A stretch of 7,040 bases of DNA from Alphaproteobacteria bacterium (lineage in GTDB: Bacteria; Pseudomonadota; Alphaproteobacteria; Micavibrionales; CSBR16-224). The number at the start of each line of letters is the position of its first letter. Position 1 is the first letter of the stretch. Both the position numbers and the translations under genes were made by a program. Of the stretch, positions 1-6,497 are shown in pieces. The notes below the pieces were generated by a model that saw only the letters and a list, made by a program, of their open reading frames with translations, had not been told where the DNA came from and made no database searches. The stretch spans positions 1 to 7,040 of the forward strand of contig SBHI01000030.1 in assembly GCA_006226225.1 (NCBI GenBank), read 5' to 3'.

Positions 1-236
1 ATGACCGCATCACCTTCTTCCACCAAAACCGTTTCAACGCGTCCGGGCACTTGCGTGGAAACTTTTGCCCAGCGCACAGGCTCAACTTCGCCCGTTGCGT
101 AAACCGCTTGAACAATTGCGCCGCGCTGCGGTGTGACTGTTGGCGGCGGAGCTTTGTACAGAAAGTGCTGCCATGCAAAAAATAGCGCAGCCCCCAACCC
201 CGCCAGTATTAACAATGTTCCGAAAAATTTTTTCAT
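1..236 (-). CDS. HlyD/RND-type periplasmic adaptor (membrane fusion protein), N-terminal part
   Basis: This is the first 78 codons of a gene that continues past the left edge. The product begins MKKFFG, followed by one hydrophobic segment (about residues 4-22) that serves as an uncleaved membrane anchor or signal. A short Lys-Ala-Pro-Pro-Pro linker then leads into the start of the lipoyl/barrel-sandwich region. The signature ATGEVEP (residues 48-53 region), the VPGRV stretch (63-67) and VEEGDAV (72-78) are typical of HlyD, MacA and AcrA-like adaptors. Such proteins sit in the inner membrane and periplasm and connect an ABC or RND pump to an outer-membrane channel. The pump gene would be expected beyond the window, downstream on the minus strand. 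The ribosome binding site is weak. The family call is firm; the pump class (MacA-like versus RND) cannot be decided from this fragment. Confidence 0.9.
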   Translation of the reverse strand, partial: MKKFFGTLLILAGLGAALFFAWQHFLYKAPPPTVTPQRGAIVQAVYATGEVEPVRWAKVSTQVPGRVETVLVEEGDAV

Positions 237-272
237 ACCGTGACCGATTTTTGTAACGACCGTCTTTGAATT

Positions 273-301
273 TTTATAGCACAACGGAGACGCCTCCGTC
301 A
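273..301 (-). promoter_or_regulatory. possible promoter for the HlyD-type adaptor gene
   Basis: On the minus strand a good -10 match, TATAAA (278-273), lies 36 nt before the adaptor start codon. The matching -35 position at 17-bp spacing (301-296, TGACGG) is poor and overlaps a hairpin, so the gene may instead be co-transcribed from the upstream small gene. Weak call. Confidence 0.25.
284..299. repeat. short hairpin between the small exported gene and the adaptor gene
   Basis: A perfect 6-bp inverted repeat, ACGGAG (284-289) and CTCCGT (294-299), is separated by a 4-nt loop. It sits 9 bp after the stop codon of the 309-680 gene, as a terminator would. On the minus strand it is followed by TTGTGC rather than a run of T, so intrinsic termination would be weak at best. 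It could also be an attenuating or mRNA-end structure. Confidence 0.35.
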
Positions 302-308
302 CAATTTA

Positions 309-680
309 TCATTCCGGTGAGAGAGGTTTCAGATGTTTAACCCAAATATTGACGGTTCCGTAAGCCTGATCCAGCACAATACCGCTTAGATTATATTCTG
401 TGTTTTGTTCCAATTTATCCATTGGGTATATATCTACCGGGTGCAGGCGTACCCACCAACTACTCCCTTTTATATACCACTGAAAGCTCCCCTGTAGCCC
501 CCTGACTTCTTGATAAGCCAGGGTAAAGTTTTCCGGGGGTGCAACGTTCTCCAACATCTGGTTGATGCGCATCGTTTCATCCGGGGCTGCGTGGGTTTGT
601 AAAGGATAAAGGAAGGATATAAAAACGGCAGTCAAAGTAGTAGTGGTAAGAATATGAAGGGTGTTTCTCACAAAAATCAT
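309..680 (-). CDS. small exported protein of unknown function
   Basis: Encodes 123 residues. I do not recognise the family. The N-terminus is a convincing Sec signal peptide: MIFVRN, then a long hydrophobic Thr/Leu/Phe-rich core to about residue 27, then QTHA before AAPDE, with cleavage likely after Ala31 or Ala32. The mature protein would be about 92 residues, probably periplasmic, with no further membrane segment and no lipobox cysteine. The mature part is rich in aromatic residues (a Trp pair in GSSWWVRL, YQEV, FQWYIKG) and alternates polar and hydrophobic residues near the C-terminus (NLSGIVLDQAYGTVNIWV), which suggests a small beta-rich fold, possibly OB-like; that fold is an inference. 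The purine-rich stretch AGAGAAAG just before the ATG (678-680) supports the start. It is transcribed away from the glycosyltransferase operon and toward the HlyD-type gene 72 bp downstream, so a link to that pump is possible but unproven. Confidence 0.75.
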   Translation of the reverse strand: MIFVRNTLHILTTTTLTAVFISFLYPLQTHAAPDETMRINQMLENVAPPENFTLAYQEVRGLQGSFQWYIKGSSWWVRLHPVDIYPMDKLEQNTEYNLSGIVLDQAYGTVNIWVKHLKPLSPE

Positions 681-731
681 CTTTCTCTAAAATTACGTGG
701 CACCTGAAGAAAAGGAAATACGGCCCTATAG

Positions 732-760
732 TTGATATATTGCCTGCTCGCGACTATCAT
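732..760 (+). promoter_or_regulatory. sigma70-like promoter of the glycosyltransferase operon
   Basis: The -35 TTGATA (732-737) and -10 TATCAT (755-760) are separated by exactly 17 bp and lie in the 118-bp spacer between divergent genes. The -10 ends 38 nt before the ATG at 799. It is the best promoter match upstream of the two-gene operon. Confidence 0.7.
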
Positions 761-786
761 AAAAAGAAATTTTTTACTCGCGGTTC

Positions 787-791
787 AGGAG
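787..791 (+). promoter_or_regulatory. Shine-Dalgarno site of the family-2-like glycosyltransferase
   Basis: AGGAG lies 7 nt before the ATG at 799 and fixes that start codon. Confidence 0.8.
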
Positions 792-798
792 ATATACC

Positions 799-1866
799 AT
801 GAAAAAGAAACTCGCCATCGGCATTCCCTCAAACCGGCCTTTCGAAACTTGTCGGGAGTCGATTGAAAGTGCGGTAAATTTTTGCCGGAAAAGCGGGTAT
901 CATCTGGTAGTGTCAGACAACTCCGGAGACGAGGTCAAGGCGGAAAAGCTGCGCGAGATGATGGCGGATGACAATATGAATTATATTGAAACGCCGCCAA
1001 CGGATATGATGACGAATTGGTCAACGGCTTTTGACGCAACAGCCGGATATGATTACGTGCTGATGATGGGGGATGATGATACGATTTTCGGTTTCGGCCC
1101 GTCTCCGTCTTTTGACAATATTCCGGCGGATATTGTCGGCATCCGCCCCGGGGTTTTCGGTTATGCAGATCTAAAAGGCATTATCTGTGTGAACACCAGC
1201 CAGATTACATCAAAAAACGCGTCCGAGCGCATTGCCGAACATTTAACGACCTCAAACGGGTCGAATATCGGCATCTTTACCTTTTGGCGGCGCGATGTTT
1301 TTAAATCCATTATGGATCTGTGGTTGGGGCCACACCCGACGCGGGGAACCTATTGTGACTGGGCTGTGATGAACGGTTTTGTGTCCTCGGGGCGGGTGAT
1401 GTCCGAGCCGGGCAGCAGTTATTTCTACAATTTGCAGAATTGGGCCGGTGGTGCCAAACAGATCGAAGAGCAGGTAGAGCGCGCTTATACCAAAACAGGG
1501 CTGCCGAAAGGCTCCAGTGCTTATTCCAGAATTTTTAACGCGGTGGATTCCTTTATTTTTGTGAACCGCAAAGATTCACCGGTATCGCCGCAGGAACGTT
1601 TTGTGACGGGGGCGTTCTGCCTTGATCTTTATATCAAAAACTATCTGAATAATCTGCCGCGCAACACGGCGCATACGAATTCTGCGAAAATCGAAAAGAT
1701 TTCGCAAAAGCTGGTCGGAAATGATTCCATACCGTCAATCTTCTCTGTTTTTGCGGAAATTCTGGATGCGGTGAAACCGGGATTGGCTGCGAAATACAAA
1801 CAGTTCTATAAGGAAGCAATCGGCGATGAATGGGGCGTTTTCGCACCGCTTCAGGAAGCAATATAA
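799..1866 (+). CDS. GT-A-fold glycosyltransferase (family 2-like)
   Basis: Encodes 355 residues. The N-terminal half reads as a nucleotide-sugar-binding GT-A domain. The first strand is LAIGIPSNRP (residues 5-14), the second strand ends in VVSDNSGDE (37-45), where glycosyltransferase 2 proteins have the VDDGS-type motif, and MTNWSTAFDATAGYDYVLMM (71-90) leads into GDDDT (91-95), the DxD-type motif expected to bind metal and the sugar-nucleotide phosphates. Further on, FTFWRRDVF (161-168 region) and CDWAV (186-190) occupy the place of the acceptor-side acidic motif; assigning Asp187 as catalytic base is an inference. The C-terminal third (about 215-355) is helical and not recognised. There are no membrane segments, so it should act in the cytoplasm. 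It is first in an operon with the TPR-GT41 enzyme 12 bp downstream, which suggests a shared role in protein glycosylation. The sugar donor and acceptor cannot be read from the sequence. Confidence 0.85.
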   Translation: MKKKLAIGIPSNRPFETCRESIESAVNFCRKSGYHLVVSDNSGDEVKAEKLREMMADDNMNYIETPPTDMMTNWSTAFDATAGYDYVLMMGDDDTIFGFGPSPSFDNIPADIVGIRPGVFGYADLKGIICVNTSQITSKNASERIAEHLTTSNGSNIGIFTFWRRDVFKSIMDLWLGPHPTRGTYCDWAVMNGFVSSGRVMSEPGSSYFYNLQNWAGGAKQIEEQVERAYTKTGLPKGSSAYSRIFNAVDSFIFVNRKDSPVSPQERFVTGAFCLDLYIKNYLNNLPRNTAHTNSAKIEKISQKLVGNDSIPSIFSVFAEILDAVKPGLAAKYKQFYKEAIGDEWGVFAPLQEAI

Positions 1867-1870
1867 GGAG
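1866..1870 (+). promoter_or_regulatory. Shine-Dalgarno site of the TPR-GT41 gene, overlapping the upstream stop codon
   Basis: AGGAG begins at the last base of the preceding TAA stop (1864-1866) and lies 8 nt before the ATG at 1879. This favours 1879 over the next in-frame ATG at 1921 and suggests translational coupling of the two genes. Confidence 0.75.
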
Positions 1871-1878
1871 AGAGAAAG

Positions 1879-4590
1879 ATGTCGGGCGGCTTACAAACAA
1901 ATCACGATCCGCGGGCCTTGATGAAACAGGCCGTTACCTTACATCAATCCGGACGGCTGGATGAAGCGCTGGTCATTTATAAAGGATTGCTGAAAGTTAA
2001 TCCCCAGAATTTTGATCTGAACCATTTGACGGGCGTTGCGCTTTTTCAACAGGGTTTAACGGATCAGGCTTTCCGTCTGATTAAAAGGGCGTTGAAAATT
2101 GATAATAACTCGGCACCGGCATATAGCAATCTCGGCAGCGTGCAAGAGGCTTTGAATAAACCGCAGGCTGCACTCATCAGTTATGACCGCGCTATCAGCC
2201 TTCAGCCCGATTTTTATCAGGCGCATTTTAAAAAGGGAAATGTTCTGCAGGTTTTGGGGCGCCCCGAAGAGGCGTTGGAAAGCTATGAAAATGCCGAGAA
2301 GCTGCAAGACAAGGATATGAATCTTCACAACAACAAGGGCGCAGCGTTGCGAGACTTGGGGCGTTTTGATGAAGCATTGGCATGTTTTGACCGTGCTATC
2401 GCGTCTAATCCCGATAATGTGAATGCTTATATCAATAAGGGCAACACACTAAAAGATATCGAAAAATATGATGAAGCCGTTGCCTGTTATGATCAGGCAT
2501 TGGCGATGACGCCCAATCAGGTGGATGCCCTGATTAATAAAGGGAAAGCTCTGAAAGAGGAAGAACGTTTGGAAGAGGCGCTGGAATGTTTTGATCTGGC
2601 GGTGACGCATCATTCCACCTCTACGGATGCGTTTTGTCTGCGCGGTATTCTGCTGCTGCAAATGGAGCGGAATGATGAAGCGCTGGAAAGTATGAATGCG
2701 GCGCTGAAACTGCATAATGATGACGCAGCGACGGTTTGCGCAAATGCGCGTGTTCTGTCGGATACGGGGCAGTACGAAGAGGCGCTATCGGAATTTGATC
2801 GTTCTCTGAAACTGGATAGCTCTAACGCTCATACATGGGCTTACCGCGCCTCCCTGCTAGAGAAAATGAATCGCTGGCGTGACGCGCTGGGCAGTTATGA
2901 CCGTGCCATTACGCTTTGGCCGGGTTTTGTGCAGGCGCATATTAATCGTGCCAGCGTGCTTAGGGCGCTAAAACGCTATGACGAGGCATTTGACAGTTAC
3001 AAACGTGCGGTGGAACTTGATCCGAATAACATCGCCGCCCTGACCAATCTTGGTAACGCCCATCAGGAGCAGGGGCAGTATCAGGAAGCTGTTGACAGCT
3101 ATAACCGCGCGTCCAAAATCGACCCGCGCAATGTGTCTGTTCTTTACAACCGCGGTCAGACCTTGTCCTATATGCACCGACAGAAAGAAGCATGTGCCGA
3201 TTATGATCGTGCTTATAAGATTAACCCTGACCATAAAAACCTTGCTGGTGTGCGCTTGCATACGAAGATGATGCTGTGTGACTGGTCGGCCTGTGACGAG
3301 ATTGATGCGTTTTTGGAAAAGATACGAACGGGCAAGGCGGAAACGCCGCCCTTTATCCTGATCGGTCTACCGTCCACACCTGAAGACCAGATGATTTGCG
3401 CACGCAGATATATGGAGGAAAAATATCCGCCGTTGCCGCCGTTGTGGAACGGGGAGAAATACAATCACGATAAAATACGTGTGGCTTATTTATCAGCGGA
3501 TTTCCACCGCCATGCAACGTCGTACCTGATTGCAGGACTATTCGAACAGCATGATAAGGAAAAATTTGAAACCCATGCCTTTTCTTTCGGCCCGAATGAT
3601 CATAGCGAATTGCGGGCGCGTCTCGAAGCCTCCTTTACCGAATTTGCAGATGTTGCGGGGGTAAGTGATGAGGAGATTGCACAGAAAATCTTTGAAAAGG
3701 AAATCGACATTCTGGTCGACTTAAAAGGCTATACCAATAACAGCCGCATCAATATTGTGGCACGTCGCCCGGCACCTGTTCAGGTCAGCTATCTTGGTTA
3801 TCCCGGTACGATGGCGGCGCCTTATATGGATTATTTTGTCGGCGACCACCGCACGGTTACGCCGGAAATCGCGTCTTTCTTTTCCGAGAAAATTATTTAT
3901 ATGCCGGGCAGTTATCAGGTGAATGACGATAAACGCTTCCTGCCTGAAGATACGCCGAACAGGAAAGATTACGGACTGCCGGAAGAGGTTTTTGTATTCT
4001 GCTCTTTCAACAACACCTATAAAATCATGCCGGAAATCTTCGACATCTGGATGCGGCTTTTGAAAGAGGTGGAAGGTAGCGTATTGTGGCTGTTTGAAGG
4101 CAATGACGGCGTCGCCGATAATCTGCGCCGCGAAGCAAAAAAGCGGGATGTCGATCCCGAAAGGCTGGTGTTTGCCCCGAAAATGAAACTGGAAGAGCAT
4201 CTGGCGCGGCAAAAATGTGCCGATCTGTTTCTGGATAACATTCCCTGTAACGCGCACACCACAGCTTCGGATGCGCTCTGGGTCGGGCTGCCGCTGATTA
4301 CCTGCACAGGTAACACATTTGCCGGACGTGTGGCCGCCAGCTTGCTCTATGCCCATGATTTGCCGGAGCTTATCACGGACAATCTTGCGGATTACGAGAA
4401 GTTGGCGCTTGATCTTGCCCGCTCTCCCGAGAAGCTTGCCGCTTTGCGGGATAAGGTCATTGCAAACCGTGAAACGGCGGCATTGTTTGATACCAAAGCC
4501 TTCACAAAACATCTGGAATCAGCCTATCAAACGATTTGGCAGACCCATCAGGACGGTAAAGAACCCGCGGCTTTTGATGTTGCGCCCTAA
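1879..4590 (+). CDS. TPR-repeat O-GlcNAc transferase-like protein (SPINDLY/OGT type, GT41)
   Basis: Encodes 903 residues. Residues 11-452 are 13 consecutive tetratricopeptide repeats, the 12 from residue 45 on in exact 34-residue register, with the usual G-x-x-L, DEAL/EEAL and A-x-x-x-x-P positions. Residues about 530-885 are the GT41 catalytic region, which has a GT-B fold and transfers a sugar from a UDP-type donor to Ser/Thr of proteins. Motifs seen are VAYLSADFHRHATSYL (535-550) with His545 matching the human OGT His498 position, VDLKGYTNNSR (613-623), RPAPVQVSYLGYPGTM (630-645), CSFNNTYKIMP (708-718) with Lys715 matching the UDP-binding Lys842, and HTTASDALW (793-801) with Asp798 matching Asp925. 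The large insert found between the two catalytic lobes of animal OGT is absent, as in other bacterial members. No signal peptide or membrane segment is seen, so it is cytoplasmic. Bacterial relatives include flagellin-modifying TPR-GT enzymes such as Caulobacter FlmG, but no acceptor gene is in view. The family assignment is firm; donor sugar and target are unknown. Confidence 0.93.
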   Translation: MSGGLQTNHDPRALMKQAVTLHQSGRLDEALVIYKGLLKVNPQNFDLNHLTGVALFQQGLTDQAFRLIKRALKIDNNSAPAYSNLGSVQEALNKPQAALISYDRAISLQPDFYQAHFKKGNVLQVLGRPEEALESYENAEKLQDKDMNLHNNKGAALRDLGRFDEALACFDRAIASNPDNVNAYINKGNTLKDIEKYDEAVACYDQALAMTPNQVDALINKGKALKEEERLEEALECFDLAVTHHSTSTDAFCLRGILLLQMERNDEALESMNAALKLHNDDAATVCANARVLSDTGQYEEALSEFDRSLKLDSSNAHTWAYRASLLEKMNRWRDALGSYDRAITLWPGFVQAHINRASVLRALKRYDEAFDSYKRAVELDPNNIAALTNLGNAHQEQGQYQEAVDSYNRASKIDPRNVSVLYNRGQTLSYMHRQKEACADYDRAYKINPDHKNLAGVRLHTKMMLCDWSACDEIDAFLEKIRTGKAETPPFILIGLPSTPEDQMICARRYMEEKYPPLPPLWNGEKYNHDKIRVAYLSADFHRHATSYLIAGLFEQHDKEKFETHAFSFGPNDHSELRARLEASFTEFADVAGVSDEEIAQKIFEKEIDILVDLKGYTNNSRINIVARRPAPVQVSYLGYPGTMAAPYMDYFVGDHRTVTPEIASFFSEKIIYMPGSYQVNDDKRFLPEDTPNRKDYGLPEEVFVFCSFNNTYKIMPEIFDIWMRLLKEVEGSVLWLFEGNDGVADNLRREAKKRDVDPERLVFAPKMKLEEHLARQKCADLFLDNIPCNAHTTASDALWVGLPLITCTGNTFAGRVAASLLYAHDLPELITDNLADYEKLALDLARSPEKLAALRDKVIANRETAALFDTKAFTKHLESAYQTIWQTHQDGKEPAAFDVAP
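2011..3234 (+). repeat. tandem TPR-coding repeats, 12 units of 102 bp
   Basis: From residue 45 to 452 the protein advances in strict 34-residue units with no insertion or deletion, so the DNA is a 102-bp periodic array. The units are diverged at the nucleotide level, which argues for an old, selected array rather than recent duplication. An earlier unit at residues 11-44 gives the thirteenth repeat. Confidence 0.85.
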
Positions 4591-4612
4591 CTGGTGACGG
4601 ATATCTTCTCGT

Positions 4613-6040
4613 TTAAGGAGTTTGCGGTTTAGGCTTGCCGGAAGAAGTGCGTAATTTGGGTGTAAGGTTCAATTGTTGCGCGACGTAATGAATGATTGCG
4701 GGATTGTCTGTCCCCAGAGCTTCTTGTTGTATTGGTGGTAATTCCATGAATTGTTCTTCAAAGGCAACCAGTTCGCTATAGGTGGGAGCATCCTGACGGT
4801 TAAAACCCGCTTTTTGCCATTTGTTCAGGAATATGCTGGTGTAAATCATAGCTTCGGCGAAACTTTGTGTCAGACCGCCGGTTGCGGATATTTTGTGTCC
4901 TTTTCTGGCGTCTTCCAGCCATGCGGGTGGCATGGCAACCCCGACTTCGGGATGAACCTGCGTTCCCAACATGAAAGTGGCAAGTTTGTTACCGTTTGCA
5001 TCACGTCCGGCTTCAACTGCTTCAACAAAACGTTCTTCAGACCATGCGGCGATGTGTAACCCTTTGTCCGGGTCAATGGAATCCCATTTTAATGCCTGAT
5101 GATGTGAGTGATATTCAACGATCTCGATGGTTTGATCTGCTGTGTAATGCATATTCGGGAATGCTGTGCGTATGAGGGCGTGCAGATTTGTGCCGGAGGT
5201 GACTTTAATAGGTTGCACAGCATCACTGTGTATAAAAGGGTTCTTGGATTTTCCGGTAATGGCGGTAATGTATTCGCCATTATCAACAAATGCGGCGGTG
5301 ACTTTGCGTGTGACTCCGCCATACATTGGCTTGATATGTGTTTTGGTATCTTTGTTTTTCGTATGACCATGATCGGGAATGTCTTGTATCAACCAGGCGC
5401 CTTTTTTGCTGTCATCTCCAAAACCTGTGATGGCCATCATCTGGGCGCCATAGCACACGCCCAGCATGGGAAGATCTTTTTTCCCGGCATAGGCGACAAT
5501 ATTTCTGTCGATGTCGGGACGGATATAAAGCGGATTTTTTCTGATTTTGGTTTTTGGGTGCGGGGATTTATCGTAGAAATCCGGCGGTACGTCACTGGCA
5601 TTACCGGCAAGAAACACCATATCGGCTTGCGCAAGTTGAGTGGCGGCATTGTCATGTAGTTTTTTTGTTTCTTTCTCCAGTAAAGCGGTTTGCGTAGGGG
5701 TGAGCGTAAAACTCCCATTCTCTAAAGCTTCGGCAAGTATTACTTGTGGTGTAAGCGGCTTGTTGGGGGTGGCTGCTTCCAGCTTTGCACGGTTGCGCTC
5801 AAAACAGTCCTGTTGCTCTGCTGTTAGAACAGGTTGTCCACTGGAATCAATTAAACCTATTTCTTCCGGCGCGACCTCAAAGGCGATTTCAACAAGTCGT
5901 ACGCCGTAAAGATCGGTAAACAGCTTTTTTACCATCTGGGCATAGGGGCTGTTGTATGTGCTTTGCGCAATCGCAAGCTTTTGCACATCATCTGCGCAAA
6001 AGCCTAAAAGTCTTTGCCGTTCTGCCCATGTCGGTATCAT
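4613..6040 (-). CDS. class I glutamine amidotransferase-like hydrolase (peptidase C26 / gamma-glutamyl hydrolase type)
   Basis: Encodes 475 residues, nearly twice the roughly 250 of PuuD-like enzymes. The catalytic Cys-His-Glu set is complete: the nucleophile elbow PMLGVCYGAQ (191-200) with Cys196, and QVHPEV (361-366) with His363 and Glu365. EYHSHHQAL (309-317) matches the family's second His motif, and ADMVFLAGNASDVPPDFY (139-156) matches the segment that in relatives reads GGxDVxPxxY. LHIAAWSEERFVEAVEA (328-344) matches the strand before the catalytic His. Family members hydrolyse gamma-glutamyl amide bonds, for example gamma-Glu-GABA in putrescine breakdown. The extra length comes from about 75 residues between the first strand (KLAIAQSTYNSPY, 21-33) and the LAGN segment, a longer stretch between Cys196 and His313, and a C-terminal tail of about 65 residues. 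There is no signal peptide, so it is probably cytoplasmic. GAGG (6051-6048) lies 7 nt before the ATG. No polyamine genes are adjacent, so the substrate is open. Confidence 0.85.
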   Translation of the reverse strand: MIPTWAERQRLLGFCADDVQKLAIAQSTYNSPYAQMVKKLFTDLYGVRLVEIAFEVAPEEIGLIDSSGQPVLTAEQQDCFERNRAKLEAATPNKPLTPQVILAEALENGSFTLTPTQTALLEKETKKLHDNAATQLAQADMVFLAGNASDVPPDFYDKSPHPKTKIRKNPLYIRPDIDRNIVAYAGKKDLPMLGVCYGAQMMAITGFGDDSKKGAWLIQDIPDHGHTKNKDTKTHIKPMYGGVTRKVTAAFVDNGEYITAITGKSKNPFIHSDAVQPIKVTSGTNLHALIRTAFPNMHYTADQTIEIVEYHSHHQALKWDSIDPDKGLHIAAWSEERFVEAVEAGRDANGNKLATFMLGTQVHPEVGVAMPPAWLEDARKGHKISATGGLTQSFAEAMIYTSIFLNKWQKAGFNRQDAPTYSELVAFEEQFMELPPIQQEALGTDNPAIIHYVAQQLNLTPKLRTSSGKPKPQTP

Positions 6041-6047
6041 GCCACTG

Positions 6048-6051
6048 CCTC
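6048..6051 (-). promoter_or_regulatory. Shine-Dalgarno site of the C26-type hydrolase
   Basis: GAGG on the minus strand lies 7 nt before the ATG at 6040-6038 and supports that start over internal ones. Confidence 0.6.
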
Positions 6052-6070
6052 ATATGCGAATGTTGCAGGC

Positions 6071-6100
6071 TATATAAAGAGTGTAATCTATAAACGTCAA
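6071..6100 (-). promoter_or_regulatory. sigma70-like promoter of the C26-type hydrolase
   Basis: On the minus strand a near-consensus -35, TTGACG (6100-6095), is followed after 17 or 18 bp by TTATAT or TATATA (ending 6072 or 6071). The -10 lies about 30 nt before the start codon. It makes the hydrolase independent of the tRNA gene upstream. Confidence 0.65.
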
Positions 6101-6109
6101 TAAAAGGTT

Positions 6110-6125
6110 GAGATATGGATATCTC
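6110..6125. repeat. perfect 16-bp palindrome upstream of the hydrolase promoter
   Basis: GAGATAT (6110-6116) and ATATCTC (6119-6125) form a perfect inverted repeat with a 2-bp centre, 9 bp upstream of the -35 of the C26 hydrolase promoter and 39 bp after the tRNA 3' end. On the minus strand it is followed by AACCTTTTATT, a poor U-tract. It could be a repressor or activator operator for the hydrolase gene or a weak terminator for the tRNA; the sequence does not decide. Confidence 0.45.
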
Positions 6126-6164
6126 GTACCAAAGGAAAAAAGACTGTTTCGGGAAAGAATAAAA

Positions 6165-6239
<75 letters not shown>

Positions 6240-6252
6240 ACACTAGAAAAAT

Positions 6253-6281
6253 GTTATAATCAATTTTTTTAGGACTCACAA
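6253..6281 (-). promoter_or_regulatory. promoter of tRNA-Asn
   Basis: On the minus strand the -35 TTGTGA (6281-6276) and -10 TATAAC (6258-6253) have exactly 17 bp between them, and the -10 ends 13 nt before the mature tRNA 5' end. Transcription would start around 6246, leaving a 5' leader of only several nt for RNase P to remove. Confidence 0.75.
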
Positions 6282-6497
6282 GTAGAAAATCCATAGGGGC
6301 GGGTAGTTTTTGGGTTGTTCGGTAAAATCTATTGGCAAGCTTTTGAGGTTCTCCGGCACACTTTAAAGACCACTCTGGCAGCTCTTTAATAGAGACGGGA
6401 CGGGACATGGGGACGGCAGGAGAGTTTAATGCCCTGCTAACTTATTGGAAATATAATAATAAATACGGATTTTGAGCGGTGTATTTTAGGGACATCC
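6282..6497. other. non-coding stretch between the tRNA promoter and the 126-residue gene
   Basis: No convincing gene is seen here. A minus-strand open frame starting at 6408 runs through the tRNA promoter and the tRNA itself, so it is not accepted as a gene. Positions 6437-6470 are very AT-rich (repeats of TAA/ATA). A loose inverted pair, GCAGG (6418-6422) and CCTGC (6435-6439 region), could form a weak hairpin after the 6498-6878 gene. No clear intrinsic terminator with a U-tract is visible. Confidence 0.5.

Noticed and set aside
681..731. Promoter for the minus-strand 309-680 gene
   Set aside because: One must exist unless the gene is read from further away, but no -35/-10 pair on the minus strand here is better than chance; TAATTT near the start has no fitting -35.
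2011..3234. Regular 102-bp periodicity, considered as a CRISPR-like or satellite array
   Set aside because: The period is the 34-codon TPR unit, the frame is open throughout and the copies are diverged; there are no identical repeats with unique spacers.
3721..4512. A 263-codon minus-strand open frame opposite the GT41 catalytic region
   Set aside because: It lies wholly antisense to strongly conserved catalytic motifs and its product (Arg-, Ile- and His-rich, without domain features) looks like a shadow of the real frame.
5108..5659. A 183-codon plus-strand open frame opposite the hydrolase gene
   Set aside because: It is antisense to the catalytic Cys and His motif regions of the C26-type protein, lacks a ribosome binding site, and its composition is that of a shadow frame.
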